Assembly (NCBI GenBank): GCA_016719945.1
Contig: JADJYE010000014.1
Location: forward strand, 1-64,000
Length of the DNA stretch: 64,000 bases
DNA from: Polyangiaceae bacterium
Lineage (GTDB): Bacteria; Myxococcota_A; Polyangia; Polyangiales; Polyangiaceae
Reading direction: 5' to 3'
The notes beneath the pieces are model-generated. The model was not told where the DNA came from. It made no database searches and saw nothing but the letters and a program-made list of their open reading frames with translations. The translations under genes were made by a program, and so were the position numbers. How positions within the stretch are numbered: the first letter of the stretch is position 1; each line of letters starts with the position of its first letter. This document shows positions 25,170 to 34,213 of this stretch, piece after piece.

Positions 25170-26591
25170 ATGCGCGCTCGAGCTCTGGTCGCTGGTCTCT
25201 GTGTCTGTGCCGTGCTCTCTTCGACGCCCCCTGCCCTCGGCCAGCCGGCGGACGCTGCCACGCCACCCCCCGCGCCAGCGCCGACGACCGCCCCCGCGGC
25301 GGCGCCGCCCGCAGCGCCAGCGATCGTCGCTCCGGAAGACGAGGCGCTCGCCCCCGTCTCGGCCCCTCCCAAGACGCTCACGGGCTGGCGCGAGGCGGTC
25401 GCCCTCGCCTCGGCCGAGGACCTCGACTACTCCGTGTCGGTCCTGGAGATCGAGCGGCTCGAGGGCGTCAAACGCCAGACGCTCGCCGGCACGCTGCCCA
25501 CGCTCAACGCGCAAGGGTCGCTCGCGTACAGCTACCTCAACGCGGAGAGCCAGCTGGGCAAGGTGGAGACCGACGAGGTCAACCTGTCGGCGTCGATCAC
25601 GTTCCGGCAACCGCTCATCGCTCCGAGGACCTGGTGGGCGATCGGCACGGCCGACGCCCAGGTCGAGCTCGCGAAGACGAGCACCGAGGACAAGAAGCGC
25701 ATCCTCATCGCTAGCGTCGCCGACGCGATCGTCACCGTCGTCACGGCGGAGCGGCAGTCCGAGGTGAACCGCGTGGCGTTCAAGGCCTCCCAGGATCGGC
25801 TGCGCCTGATGAAGAAGCGCAAGGAGCTCGGGGCCGGCTCCGACCTCGACATCGTCCGCTTCAAGCAGGATCTCGTGCTGTCGCGCTCGGGGGTCATCAC
25901 GGCCGACGAGACCCTGCACCGCGCGCGCGAGCGGCTCGCGCTCGCGGTCGGTGTGACCGGAGAGGTCGGCGTGCGGCCCGACATCTCGATCGACGACATC
26001 GAGGACACGCTCGCGCGCGCCTGCGACAAGGGCGAGCTCGCAGGCCGCGCGGACCTGCGCGCGCTCAAGGCGCAGCGCGACATCAGCGCTCGCGCGCTGA
26101 CCGACGCGGACCTGCTCTATGTCCCCACGGCTGACCTGCTCTCGACGTTCAACTACGGCACCGACGTGCTCAGCGGTGACAACAGCCTGTCCTTCAGCAT
26201 CCAGGGTGTGCTCAGCGTGCCGATCTGGGACGGCGGCGCGCGCTATGGCGTCCGCCGCGCGGCGGCGGCGGTCGTGAAGCAACAAGACGAGAGGCTCGAC
26301 GCAGCGATGCGATCGGCGTCGATCGAGGTCAGCCAGGCCGACCGCGCCGTCCTCGTCGCCGAGCAGAACCTCGAGGTCGCGACGGTGAGCCGCGACCTCG
26401 CCAAGGAGAACGACGATCTCGTGCGCAAGGCGTTCGCCGAGGGCGCGACGGGCGTCACGACCTTCGAGATCGTCGACGCCGCGCGTAGGCTCCGCGAGGC
26501 CGAGGTCGCGCTCACGGTCCGCGAGCTCGAGCTCGTCCGCTCGAAGATCACGGCGATGCTGTCGACCTCCAACTGCGCCGCGTCGCCGTGA
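25170..26591 (+). CDS. TolC-family outer-membrane efflux protein
   Basis: The 473-residue protein has a signal peptide (to ~residue 25), an Ala/Pro-rich linker to ~70, and two TolC-type helical repeats with the characteristic 'SLAYSYLN', 'YGTDVLSGDNSLSFSIQGVLSVPIWDGGARYGVRRAA' second barrel segment and long Ala/Glu/Arg helices. Such proteins form trimeric outer-membrane tunnels for efflux pumps or type I secretion. No membrane-fusion or inner-membrane pump gene is in this window, so the partner lies elsewhere. Confidence 0.9.
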   Translation: MRARALVAGLCVCAVLSSTPPALGQPADAATPPPAPAPTTAPAAAPPAAPAIVAPEDEALAPVSAPPKTLTGWREAVALASAEDLDYSVSVLEIERLEGVKRQTLAGTLPTLNAQGSLAYSYLNAESQLGKVETDEVNLSASITFRQPLIAPRTWWAIGTADAQVELAKTSTEDKKRILIASVADAIVTVVTAERQSEVNRVAFKASQDRLRLMKKRKELGAGSDLDIVRFKQDLVLSRSGVITADETLHRARERLALAVGVTGEVGVRPDISIDDIEDTLARACDKGELAGRADLRALKAQRDISARALTDADLLYVPTADLLSTFNYGTDVLSGDNSLSFSIQGVLSVPIWDGGARYGVRRAAAAVVKQQDERLDAAMRSASIEVSQADRAVLVAEQNLEVATVSRDLAKENDDLVRKAFAEGATGVTTFEIVDAARRLREAEVALTVRELELVRSKITAMLSTSNCAASP

Positions 26592-26694
26592 GCGCGCCGG
26601 CCCTCCAGGGTCGCCCCAATCTCGTGCCCGAGGCGGGACGTCCTGCTAGCCTAACGAGCAGCCTCCGCTGCGCGCGGAGACGGACGAAGCGTAC

Positions 26695-27970
26695 GTGAAC
26701 GACGACGACGACACGGGGGGCGGGACGCTCGTCATCCAGCCGAGCCCAACCGGCCCGGCGCAGCATCCGTACGCGTCCGCCCACGGCGCAGGCCCACCCG
26801 CAGCGCCGACCGCGGGCCCGGCCGACCTCGCGCCGACGCCGACGCAGATCCTTCCGATCACTGATCTGCCGTCGGGTCCCTCCGCGCCGCTGCCCGCGGC
26901 GGGCCGACCCCCAGCGCCGCCGCCCGCCGCCGGGCGCCCCCCCGAGCAGCCTGGCTCGTTTCGCCCTGCGACGACGCTCGCGCTGCCGCCAGGCGCGCTG
27001 CCTCCCGCCGGCCTCGCGCAGCCTCCTCCCCGCGCTTCGAGTCCCAGCCGCCCCCGGGGCACGGAGCGCGTCGCCCGCCGCACACCACCCGGCCTCGCAC
27101 GGATACGGCTACGCCCAGCCAGGGGCGCACGCGCAGGGAGCCGTCGAGCCTGCGCAGCCGTTGCCGCCATACCCGGCCCAGTCGCAGCCTCCGCCGCAGC
27201 CGCTCGCTCCGCGACCTGCCGGCGCTGCCGGGCCCATGATCGAGGGGCCCACGGTGGTGACCCGCAAGAGCGCGACGGGGGTCGTGCTCGCCGTCGCTGG
27301 GTTCGTCGCGATCATCGGGCTCGGGATCGCCGGGACGCTCTGGGTGCTCAACCGAGCGCCTGCCGGCGACGAGACCTCCGACGATGACACCACCACGAAG
27401 GCGCCCAGCGACGGCGCCTCGAGCAGGCCCTCGGCGACGACCGACGCGCCCCCGACCCCAGCGCCTCCGCCAACGGCATCGGCGATCGCGACGGCGCCCC
27501 CCACGCCCCCCTCGACCCCGACCTCCGCCGTGCCCGAGCCGCCACCGAGCGCCGCCGCCAAGGAGGGGCCAGAGGCTGACGCCCTCGCCGCCCTCGAGAA
27601 GCTGCGCGCGGCGGTCGACCACTGCACCAAGAACGGCACCCACGTGCTGCCGGGCACCTCCCCCCCCATCCCCTCGAGCTTCGCGAAGCTGAAGAGCGGC
27701 CCTTACACGCCCGTCGCGCGGGACTTCGACGCGTCGTTCTTCCACTGCGCGCAGCTGCGCTTCGACAAGCCGATGAGCTTCGCCATCCAATGGCAGCTCG
27801 ACGAGCCGAGCTGGCGGGGCACGGGCATCGTGTGGATCGACACGAACTCCGACGGCGAGATCGACCAGGCGTATTCGTTCTACGCTCAGCTGAAGAAGAA
27901 GGACGAGGTCCAGTTCGCCCCACCCCAGCGGCTCGACGATCCCAAGAAGCGGAGCCTGATCCCCCGCTGA
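26695..27970 (+). pseudogene. proline-rich single-pass membrane protein, frameshifted
   Basis: The frame beginning at the GTG at 26695 encodes a Pro/Ala-rich cytoplasmic region, then loses sense in an Arg-rich tail after about base 27055. The continuation resumes in the next frame with SASPAAHHPASHGYGYAQPG, a transmembrane segment (VVLAVAGFVAIIGLGIAGTLWVL), a second Pro/Thr-rich linker, and a C-terminal ~110-residue domain with two Cys (VDHCTKNG, FFHCAQL) ending at 27970. Removing one C from the run at 27051-27055 joins them into one ~424-residue protein. The layout resembles proteins with a periplasmic pilin-like C-terminal domain, but no family is recognised. Confidence 0.7.
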
Positions 27971-28025
27971 CCCACCCTCCGCGCCCTGGCGCGCCGCGCG
28001 CCGACCGGTGGTATAGGGGCGCGCG

Positions 28026-29576
28026 ATGAAGGTGCTAGCCAGCTACGTCTCGGGCGCGTGGGTCGAAGGCAAAGGCAAGCCGCAGACCCTGGTCAACCCT
28101 GCGAACGAGGAGCCGCTCGCCCACGCCTCGACCGAGGGCATCGACTTCGGAGCCGCGCTCGCGTTCGCGCGGAAAAAGGGCGGCGCCGCGCTGCGCGCGA
28201 TGACCTACGGCGAGCGCGGGGAGCTGCTCCGCGCGATGAGCCGGGTCATCCACGGCAACCGCGACCCGCTGCTCGACCTCGCGATGGCCAACGGCGGCAA
28301 CACGCGGTCGGACGCGAAGTTCGACGTCGACGGGGCCTCGGGCACGCTCGCGTTCTACGCCGAGCTCGCCAAGGAGCTCGGCGGGCGCAAGGTCCTGCTC
28401 GACGGCGACGCCGTTCAGCTCGCGCGCGGCCCGCGCTTCGTCGGCCAGCACATCTTGTCCCCGCGCCGCGGCGTGGCCGTTCACGTCAACGCCTTCAACT
28501 TCCCGGCGTGGGGCCTCGGCGAGAAGGCAGCCTGCGCGCTGCTCGCCGGCATGCCGATCGTCGTCAAGCCGGCGACCAGCACGGCGATCGTCGCGCACCG
28601 CATCGTGGAGCTCATCGTCGAGGCGAAGATCCTCCCCGAGGGGGCGCTGTCACTCGTGGCCGGCCCTCCGGGCGACCTGCTCGACCACCTCACCGGGGAG
28701 GACGTCCTCTCCTTCACCGGCGGAGGCTCCACCGCCGCCGCCCTGCGCGCTGGCGCTCCGATCGTCCACGACTCGGTGCGGGTCAACGTCGAGGCCGACA
28801 GCCTCAACTCCGCCGTCCTCGGGCCCGACGCCGACGCGTCGAGCGACACGTACAACGCCTTCTTGCGCGACGTCGCGCGCGACATGACCCAAAAAACGGG
28901 CCAGAAGTGCACCGCGATCCGGCGCATCTTCGCGCCGCGCGCCCTCGCCGAGCAGGTCGCCGAGGACCTGCGCTCGAGGCTTCAGGACGTCGTCGTCGGC
29001 GACCCGACCGCAGACAAGGTGACGATGGGCCCCGTCGCGACGGCGTCACAGCTGCGCGACGTGCGCGCTGGCATCGAGCGCCTGGCGAGCGAGGCGAAGA
29101 GGCTCCTCGGCGACGGGCCTCTGTCGCCCGTCGGCGCCCCGGCAGGCAAGGGCTACTTCGTCCCCCCCACCCTGTTCTTCATCGACCGGCCGACCGAGGC
29201 GCAGCACGTCCACGCCCACGAGGTCTTCGGCCCCGTCGCCACGGTCATGCCCTACGACAGCCCGAGCGAGGCCGTCGCCCTGGTGCGCCGCGGCGGAGGC
29301 GGGCTGGTGACCAGCGTCTACGCCGACGACAGGGCCGCTGTCGCCGAGCTCGCGCTCGGCATCGCGAGCGCCCACGGACGCGTGGTGGTCACCAGCGCCA
29401 AGATCGCCGACCAGACCCCCGGCCCCGGGACCGTCCTTCCCCACAGCATCCACGGCGGGCCCGGGAAGGCCGGCGGCGGAGAGGAGCTCGGCGGCGTGCG
29501 CGGCCTCGGGTTCTACTCGCAGCGAACGGCCATCCAAGGAGACAGGGCCATCCTCGAGGCGGTGTTGGCTAGCTGA
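28026..29576 (+). CDS. boxD: 3,4-dehydroadipyl-CoA semialdehyde dehydrogenase-like aldehyde dehydrogenase
   Basis: A 516-residue aldehyde dehydrogenase of the PaaZ-N/BoxD type. The substrate-pocket motif NAFNFPAWG, the catalytic Glu256 (NVEADSLN) and the nucleophile Cys295 (GQKCTAIRR) are all present. In the aerobic benzoyl-CoA (box) pathway this enzyme oxidises 3,4-dehydroadipyl-CoA semialdehyde with NADP+. No other box or paa genes are in the window, so the substrate is not confirmed by context; a general acyl-CoA semialdehyde dehydrogenase is the alternative. Confidence 0.8.
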   Translation: MKVLASYVSGAWVEGKGKPQTLVNPANEEPLAHASTEGIDFGAALAFARKKGGAALRAMTYGERGELLRAMSRVIHGNRDPLLDLAMANGGNTRSDAKFDVDGASGTLAFYAELAKELGGRKVLLDGDAVQLARGPRFVGQHILSPRRGVAVHVNAFNFPAWGLGEKAACALLAGMPIVVKPATSTAIVAHRIVELIVEAKILPEGALSLVAGPPGDLLDHLTGEDVLSFTGGGSTAAALRAGAPIVHDSVRVNVEADSLNSAVLGPDADASSDTYNAFLRDVARDMTQKTGQKCTAIRRIFAPRALAEQVAEDLRSRLQDVVVGDPTADKVTMGPVATASQLRDVRAGIERLASEAKRLLGDGPLSPVGAPAGKGYFVPPTLFFIDRPTEAQHVHAHEVFGPVATVMPYDSPSEAVALVRRGGGGLVTSVYADDRAAVAELALGIASAHGRVVVTSAKIADQTPGPGTVLPHSIHGGPGKAGGGEELGGVRGLGFYSQRTAIQGDRAILEAVLAS

Positions 29577-29635
29577 GCAGATGACCGCCACCTCCCCGCG
29601 AGGAGGCCCAAAAGGAGCGCAGGTTAGGCAACTGC

Positions 29636-29647
29636 GGTAACGTTACC
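29636..29647. promoter_or_regulatory. perfect palindrome GGTAACGTTACC before kinase gene
   Basis: A 12-base perfect palindrome ends four bases before the ATG at 29652, replacing the expected ribosome-binding site. Its position suggests an operator or leader structure for the kinase gene. The GTTAC core recurs in the array upstream of the sigma-factor gene at 45600-45646, though this may be coincidence. Confidence 0.4.
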
Positions 29648-29651
29648 CGCG

Positions 29652-31187
29652 ATGGGAATGGACGCGCCGCTCCTCAGCAGGACGCTGGGCGGGCGGTTCA
29701 AGATCACCGGCCATATCGGCGAAGGCGCCATGGCCAGCGTGTTCCGCGGCGTCGATCTCAACGAAGGCGGCGCCGAGATCGCCGTCAAGGTGATGCACCC
29801 TCACCTCGCCTCGGACCGCACGTTCACGGCGCGGTTCAAGCGTGAGGCGCAGGCCGCGTCGATGGTGAAGCACCCCAACACGGTGACCATCATCGACGTC
29901 GGCGAGGAGCAGGGCACCCACTACATCATCATGGAGCTGTGCCGGGGCCGCGATCTGCGGATGACCCTGCAGGCCGAGCAGCGGCTCCCGGCGCCGCGCG
30001 CCGCGAAGATCATCATGACGATCCTCGACGCGCTCACCGCCGCGCACGCGCTCGGCGTGGTGCATCGCGATCTCAAGCCCGAGAACGTGATGATCGAGCA
30101 CGATCCGAGCGCCGGGACGGACCGCGTGAAGGTGCTCGACTTCGGCATCGCGAAGCTCGTCGATGCGCAGCCCAAGGTCCGAGTCGACGCCACCGACAGC
30201 GACCCCCCGCCAGCGCTCACGCAGATGGGTGTCGTCGTCGGGACGCCCCAATACATGTCGCCCGAGCAGTGCCGCGGCCAGCCGCTCGATGGCCGCAGCG
30301 ATCTCTACACCTGCGGCGTGCTGCTCTATCAGCTGGTCACGGGGCAGCTCCCGTTCAACTCGGAGAGCCCCTTCGAGGTGGCCGGCAAGCAGGCCTTCGA
30401 GCCGCCGCCGCCGCCGAGCACCCACCTGCCCTCGATCGATCCCGAGCTCGAAGGCATCATCCTGAGGACCCTCTCGAAGCCCCCGGCTGACCGGCCGCAG
30501 TCGGCCGCGGAGCTGAAGGGGGTGCTCGAGCAGTGGGTGGTCACCCGCGCGGGCAACAAGCCAGCGGGCGCGCCGCCGCCGCCGCCGAACCGCGCGTTCG
30601 GCCGCACCGTTCCGCTCGCAAACGAGGCGATGATCGAGGCGCGCGCGGCAGCAGAGCGCGCCGCCGCAGGGCCCGCGCGGCGTGACCTGCCGGCGCCTCG
30701 TCCGGCGGCGGGCATGCCTGCCGCCGCGGCCGCCGGGCCCTTCAAGGCGGCGGCTGCGCCGGCACATGCCATTGCGTTCGACAACCCCCCGACGTTCGAT
30801 CCTCACGGTCCCATGGGGACGGTCGTCGCGATGGAGGCGGTCGTGGCGCCCCCGCCGAGGCCCGCTGCGCCCGACGCCGCGCGCATGACGCCGTCGCGCG
30901 GCAACGCGCTCGCGGGCCTCGAGCCGCCCAAGGAGATGCCGGCCTTCGAGCCGCCGAGGGGGCTGCCACCGCTCGAGCCGCCGAAGAACGGCGCCGGCGT
31001 GGAGGCGCCGCTCGTGACGCCGAAGCCCGCGCCGGTCCCCCTCGAGGTAGCCGGCGGGCCCACGGCTGCGACGCCGGCCGAGCTGCCCCCCGAGGGCTGG
31101 GGCTTCTTCGGCTTCATCATGATCCTGCTCTCGCTCGGCGCGGGGGTCGGCTTGGGGTTCGCGCTCTACCAGCTGCAGCTGTTCTGA
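29652..31187 (+). CDS. Ser/Thr protein kinase, C-terminal membrane anchor
   Basis: A Hanks-type kinase of 511 residues. The kinase domain (~15-295) has the Gly loop GEGAMASVF, Lys46 (AVKVM), HRDLKPEN with catalytic Asp140, DFG with Asp163, and GTPQYMSPEQ in the activation segment. A Pro/Ala/Glu-rich linker (~300-480) follows, with one transmembrane segment at the end (GFFGFIMILLSLGAGVGLGFAL), so the kinase is anchored with its catalytic domain in the cytoplasm and almost no extracytoplasmic sensor domain. Myxobacteria typically have many such kinases. Substrates unknown. Confidence 0.93.
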   Translation: MGMDAPLLSRTLGGRFKITGHIGEGAMASVFRGVDLNEGGAEIAVKVMHPHLASDRTFTARFKREAQAASMVKHPNTVTIIDVGEEQGTHYIIMELCRGRDLRMTLQAEQRLPAPRAAKIIMTILDALTAAHALGVVHRDLKPENVMIEHDPSAGTDRVKVLDFGIAKLVDAQPKVRVDATDSDPPPALTQMGVVVGTPQYMSPEQCRGQPLDGRSDLYTCGVLLYQLVTGQLPFNSESPFEVAGKQAFEPPPPPSTHLPSIDPELEGIILRTLSKPPADRPQSAAELKGVLEQWVVTRAGNKPAGAPPPPPNRAFGRTVPLANEAMIEARAAAERAAAGPARRDLPAPRPAAGMPAAAAAGPFKAAAAPAHAIAFDNPPTFDPHGPMGTVVAMEAVVAPPPRPAAPDAARMTPSRGNALAGLEPPKEMPAFEPPRGLPPLEPPKNGAGVEAPLVTPKPAPVPLEVAGGPTAATPAELPPEGWGFFGFIMILLSLGAGVGLGFALYQLQLF

Positions 31188-31219
31188 CAGGGGCGCCGCC
31201 CACGGATAAGCTCGCTTGC

Positions 31220-32539
31220 GTGCCGCGTGCCGAGGTGACCGACGCCGGGGTGTTCGGGCTGATGAAGCGCTACGGCGATCTGTGCATCCACGCGGTGCTC
31301 GATCTCAACCGCGCCTTTTCGCGCGACGAGCTCGAGCTCGCGGTCTCACGGACGATCGGCGCCTTCCCGGTCCTCGGTCACCGGTATCGACCCGGGCTGT
31401 GGCGCGACCGGTGGGAGCCCGTCGAGACCCCGCTCTCGACCTGCGTGCACCTCCACCGCACGAGCGACGTCGAGGCCGCGACGGAGCGCTGGGTGCGGCG
31501 TACTTTGGTCCCGACCGAGGAGCGGCAGCTGCGGGTCGTCGCCTTGCCGACCGAGCGCGGGATACGGCTCATCCTCAGCGTCTTGCACCTCGCCGTCGAC
31601 GGCGCGGGGATCGCGGCGATCGGCCACGTCTTCGGGGCCCACCTGTACGGCCTCGAGCCGTCGCTCCCGGTCGAGCGCCGGCGCGACTTGCCGCGGGCGC
31701 TCGACCGACTCGGCTGGCTCCACGCGCCGCTCCTCGCCAAGGAGGTGCTCAGAGCGGCGGCGCAGCCGCTGCGCCACCTGGTCGCCGCGCCGCGCACGCG
31801 CGCGTACGCAGATCGGTCGGCCACGGAGCCAGGCATGCGCCACTTCGTCGTGCCGCGCGCCACGCTCGAGCGCCTTCGGGCGACCTGCCCGCCGGGGGCG
31901 AGCGTCAACGACCTGCTCCTCGGCGCGCTCGCGCGCGCGTCGGCCGCGCGCTCGAAGGACGGTCCCGTCGTCGTGACGTACACGATGGACCTTCGTCGCT
32001 TCGGCGCCGAGCCGCGGCTCATGGCCACGAACGCGTCGACGATCCTCTCCCTGGTCGTGCCACGCGAGGCCACGGTCGATCTCCCGAGCGCCGTCGGCGC
32101 GGTTCGAGAGCTCACCTCGTCGCACCGGACCGGGCTTGCTGGGCCCGCCTTCCTCGCCGCGCCTTACGCCCTCGGCGTCGCGGCCCCCCACGCTCTGGCG
32201 CGTCGCCTGGTGGGCGTCATCGCGCCCGTCGTCGCCGACCTACCCTTCTCCAGGGGGCTCGCCGTCACCAACATCGGCCGCGTCGACGACGGCCTCAAGG
32301 CGTTCGGCGATGACCTCGAGTCGCTACGGATCTACGGGCCCAACCACCACCGCTTCTCCGCACCGCTGGTGGTCGCGTTCGGCTTCCGAGGGGCGCTTCA
32401 CCTTCACGTGTTCGCCTCGCCCAGCATCGGAGCGGCGGGCGCGCTCGAGCTCGAGGCCGAGCTGAAGAGCGCGCTCGACCTCATCCCGGGCGCCCCCCTC
32501 GCTAGTCCCGTGGAAACGAAGTTTCCACGGGAACAATGA
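31220..32539 (+). CDS. condensation-domain-fold acyltransferase
   Basis: The 439-residue protein has the chloramphenicol acetyltransferase/condensation fold with HxxxDG as HLAVDGAG near residue 129, and a later NIGRVD motif typical of the family (DFG/NxGR position). Members include alcohol acetyltransferases, wax-ester synthases and NRPS condensation domains; none of the usual carrier-protein context is here, so a stand-alone acyltransferase is likely. GTG start at 31220. The last ~11 codons (beginning near 32506) lie inside a palindromic element, so the C-terminal residues SPVETKFPREQ are encoded by repeat DNA and are probably not ancestral. Confidence 0.8.
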   Translation: MPRAEVTDAGVFGLMKRYGDLCIHAVLDLNRAFSRDELELAVSRTIGAFPVLGHRYRPGLWRDRWEPVETPLSTCVHLHRTSDVEAATERWVRRTLVPTEERQLRVVALPTERGIRLILSVLHLAVDGAGIAAIGHVFGAHLYGLEPSLPVERRRDLPRALDRLGWLHAPLLAKEVLRAAAQPLRHLVAAPRTRAYADRSATEPGMRHFVVPRATLERLRATCPPGASVNDLLLGALARASAARSKDGPVVVTYTMDLRRFGAEPRLMATNASTILSLVVPREATVDLPSAVGAVRELTSSHRTGLAGPAFLAAPYALGVAAPHALARRLVGVIAPVVADLPFSRGLAVTNIGRVDDGLKAFGDDLESLRIYGPNHHRFSAPLVVAFGFRGALHLHVFASPSIGAAGALELEAELKSALDLIPGAPLASPVETKFPREQ

Positions 32540-32635
32540 GGAGTCCGCGTCGGAACAAACCAACGTGTGGCCAGAGCATTCGGGCCGCCAGGGGCGGCCC
32601 GAATTCTTAAAGCAACGTTGGTTCCACGGGACTAG
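32502..32635. repeat. nested palindromic element with 14-bp terminal inverted repeats
   Basis: Ends CTAGTCCCGTGGAA (32502-32515) and TTCCACGGGACTAG (32622-32635) are perfect inverted copies. Inside are a hairpin with 12-base arms (32506-32532), a second with arms ATTCGGGCCGCC/GGCGGCCCGAAT (32578-32604), and a pair GGAAC..CCAACGT / ACGTTGGTTCC that pairs across the second. The whole 134 bases can fold as one cruciform. Size and terminal inverted repeats resemble a MITE. It contains no protein gene and overlaps the 3' end of the acyltransferase. Confidence 0.8.
32578..32604 (+). terminator. strong hairpin, possible terminator
   Basis: Twelve-base perfect arms with a three-base loop 38 bases after the acyltransferase stop, followed by TCTTAAAG. 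It could terminate transcription from the left, but it is also an integral part of the nested palindrome. Confidence 0.4.
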
Positions 32636-32740
32636 AGACACAATCCGCTAAGCGGCCACCCTGATTCGTGCGAGGGCGTGGCGCCTCGCGAGCTGAGGCG
32701 GCTCCTTCGGTCGCGCTGGTCGGTGGCGTCGGGACGGCTC

Positions 32741-32787
32741 GCGACACAGGTGGGGGTTCGTCCGAGACGAACCCGAGGTTGTGTCGC
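32741..32787. repeat. imperfect palindrome, copy 1
   Basis: Arms begin GCGACACA and end TGTGTCGC, with an inner perfect stem GGTTCGTC/GACGAACC. The element has a near copy at 32878-32924 and a half copy at 32797-32819. It looks like a REP-type dispersed palindrome; the copy number elsewhere in the genome is unknown. Confidence 0.7.
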
Positions 32788-32877
32788 TTGGATCCTGGCG
32801 AATCCCTGGGTTGTGTCGGTTTCGCGGGAGGGACCCCTCGTTTTCTGCACGATCCAGTGCAGAGGCTCATCGCCCCG

Positions 32878-32924
32878 GCGACACAGGTGGGGGCTCGTCC
32901 GGGACGAGCCCCGGGTTTTGTCGC
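32878..32924. repeat. imperfect palindrome, copy 2
   Basis: Same size and arm layout as the element at 32741-32787, with compensating changes in the inner stem: GGCTCGTC/GACGAGCC here versus GGTTCGTC/GACGAACC there. Paired substitution suggests that the stem is under selection or copied as a structure. Confidence 0.7.
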
Positions 32925-33288
32925 CAGCTGCCCTCGCCGCGGGCGCTGCGTGGGAGCTCCGCCGGACCGCAGGTCGCCGAAGCGGGCACGCTCGTCGTGG
33001 CGCTCGGCGACGCGATCAAGGGTCAGCAGCGCGCGTCGAGAAGGAGCCATGGAAGAGCCCGCTCCATCACCAGCGCCAGCATCGCCGGCAGGCAGGCAAG
33101 CAGCCTGACGCCGGGGTTGGTGCGCGGCGGTCAGCTACCCATCGCGGGCTTCCACCGCATCCCAAGTGTTGGCCACTCGGATGTCGATCCCCCGCGCACA
33201 CTTTTGCGGATCGACGCTCTCTAGCTGGGGGGTGTCCCTAGTTCCTGTATCGCCCACGCCGCTCGCCGAGACCGACCTCCCGATCGCC

Positions 33289-33312
33289 GAGGTCGAGGTC
33301 GAGGTCGAGGTC
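33289..33312 (+). repeat. GAGGTC simple repeat (four copies)
   Basis: Four tandem GAGGTC hexamers in the leader of the four-helix-bundle gene, inside the putative mobile unit. Similar but less perfect tcg/ctcgg runs continue to about 33440. Confidence 0.85.
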
Positions 33313-33591
33313 GACGACCGATTCTCGACTTGCGGCATCGGTCTCGTGGGGTCGGCATCGACCCTCGAGCCTGGTGAATCGGGGCTCGGGCTCGGAAGCT
33401 CGGCTTCGATCTCGGCTGCGGCTTCGACCTCGGTGAGCTCGCTGTGGGTCATCGGCCGGTCTCGCCGTCTTGCCTTCGTGTCAGCCCTGTCGCGCACGCT
33501 CCGCGCCCGAGCGGTGGCGCGGGGAGCGGATCGAATTTCAGGGCGGAGATCGGCGCCACCCGTCGGTCACGGATCCTGCGCGTTGTTGGGC

Positions 33592-33966
33592 ATGACCCAA
33601 AGGCAAGACGACAAGACCTCGCTTCTCCGCTTTCCCCATCACGGTCTCGACGCGTACGCGGTAGCGCTCGACGCGCTCGAGAAGGCTGACGCGCTCGCCA
33701 AGAAGCTGCCACGCGGGTACGGGCCGCTCGGCGATCAGCTTCGCAGAGCAAGCCAGTCAGCGTTTCTGCAGCTGGCCGAGGGGGCTGCGCGCAGCGGTGC
33801 AGATCGCGCGCAACGGCTGCGTGGCGCACGCGCAGAGGCCTGTGAGGCCGCCGCCTGTGTGGAGGCGCTCGGTCGCTTGGGGCTGGCGACCGAGAGCGAG
33901 GTCGCGGAGCTGCTCAGCCTGCTGGGCCGGCTGGCCGCCATGCTCACGAAGCTCGCCGGCCGCTGA
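33592..33966 (+). CDS. four-helix-bundle (S23/23S rRNA intervening-sequence-like) protein
   Basis: From the ATG at 33592 the protein has 124 residues and fits the four-helix-bundle family first noted in 23S rRNA intervening sequences and related to the Avd accessory protein of diversity-generating retroelements. The conserved LDAYAVAL...LRRASQSAFLQLAEGAAR...LGRLGLATESEVAELLSLLGRLAAMLTKL pattern is visible across the chain. Function of stand-alone members is unknown; they are basic, RNA-binding candidates. A frame open upstream to 33166 runs through simple-repeat DNA and is not believed. It is the only gene of the unit bounded by the 14-base inverted repeats. Confidence 0.8.
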   Translation: MTQRQDDKTSLLRFPHHGLDAYAVALDALEKADALAKKLPRGYGPLGDQLRRASQSAFLQLAEGAARSGADRAQRLRGARAEACEAAACVEALGRLGLATESEVAELLSLLGRLAAMLTKLAGR

Positions 33967-33967
33967 G

Positions 33968-33987
33968 GGCGCGACAATGTCGGCGCC
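33968..33987 (+). terminator. bulged hairpin after four-helix-bundle gene
   Basis: GGCGCGACA pairs with TGTCGGCGCC with one bulged base, starting one base after the stop codon. It lacks a T-tract. The remaining ~210 bases to the inverted repeat hold no gene that I can see. Confidence 0.4.
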
Positions 33988-34213
33988 ACGCTTGCCTATG
34001 CCTCGAGCCACAGGCGGGCACATGCGAGGTGGACGACCTCGACGCGTAGCTCTCGAAATATCGTGGCCCAGTGGCCTCGCTTCGCCTGAGCATCGGTGAG
34101 TGCGTGTCGCTGCACCCCCATTTTTGATCATGCTCGCGACGGCAACCACAATCCATCCGCGACACCGATCGAAATGATCCAGCTTCTGGCGGCAGATCTA
34201 GGGACACCCCCTC

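Larger units (their letters stand above)
32636..33220. other. non-coding repeat-bearing spacer
   Basis: About 585 bases. Open frames on all six strands overlap each other and none has a known domain or a convincing start, so I read no gene here. Besides the two long palindromes listed separately there is a half-copy at 32797-32819 and a small hairpin TCTGCAC/GTGCAGA (32844-32863). From 32925 to 33220 I see nothing further. Confidence 0.6.

Noticed and set aside
32668..33241. Overlapping open frames in the 32.6-33.2 kb spacer as genes
   Set aside because: They overlap one another in all frames, lack starts with ribosome-binding sites, and repeat the palindrome-derived peptides; composition is that of non-coding GC-rich DNA.
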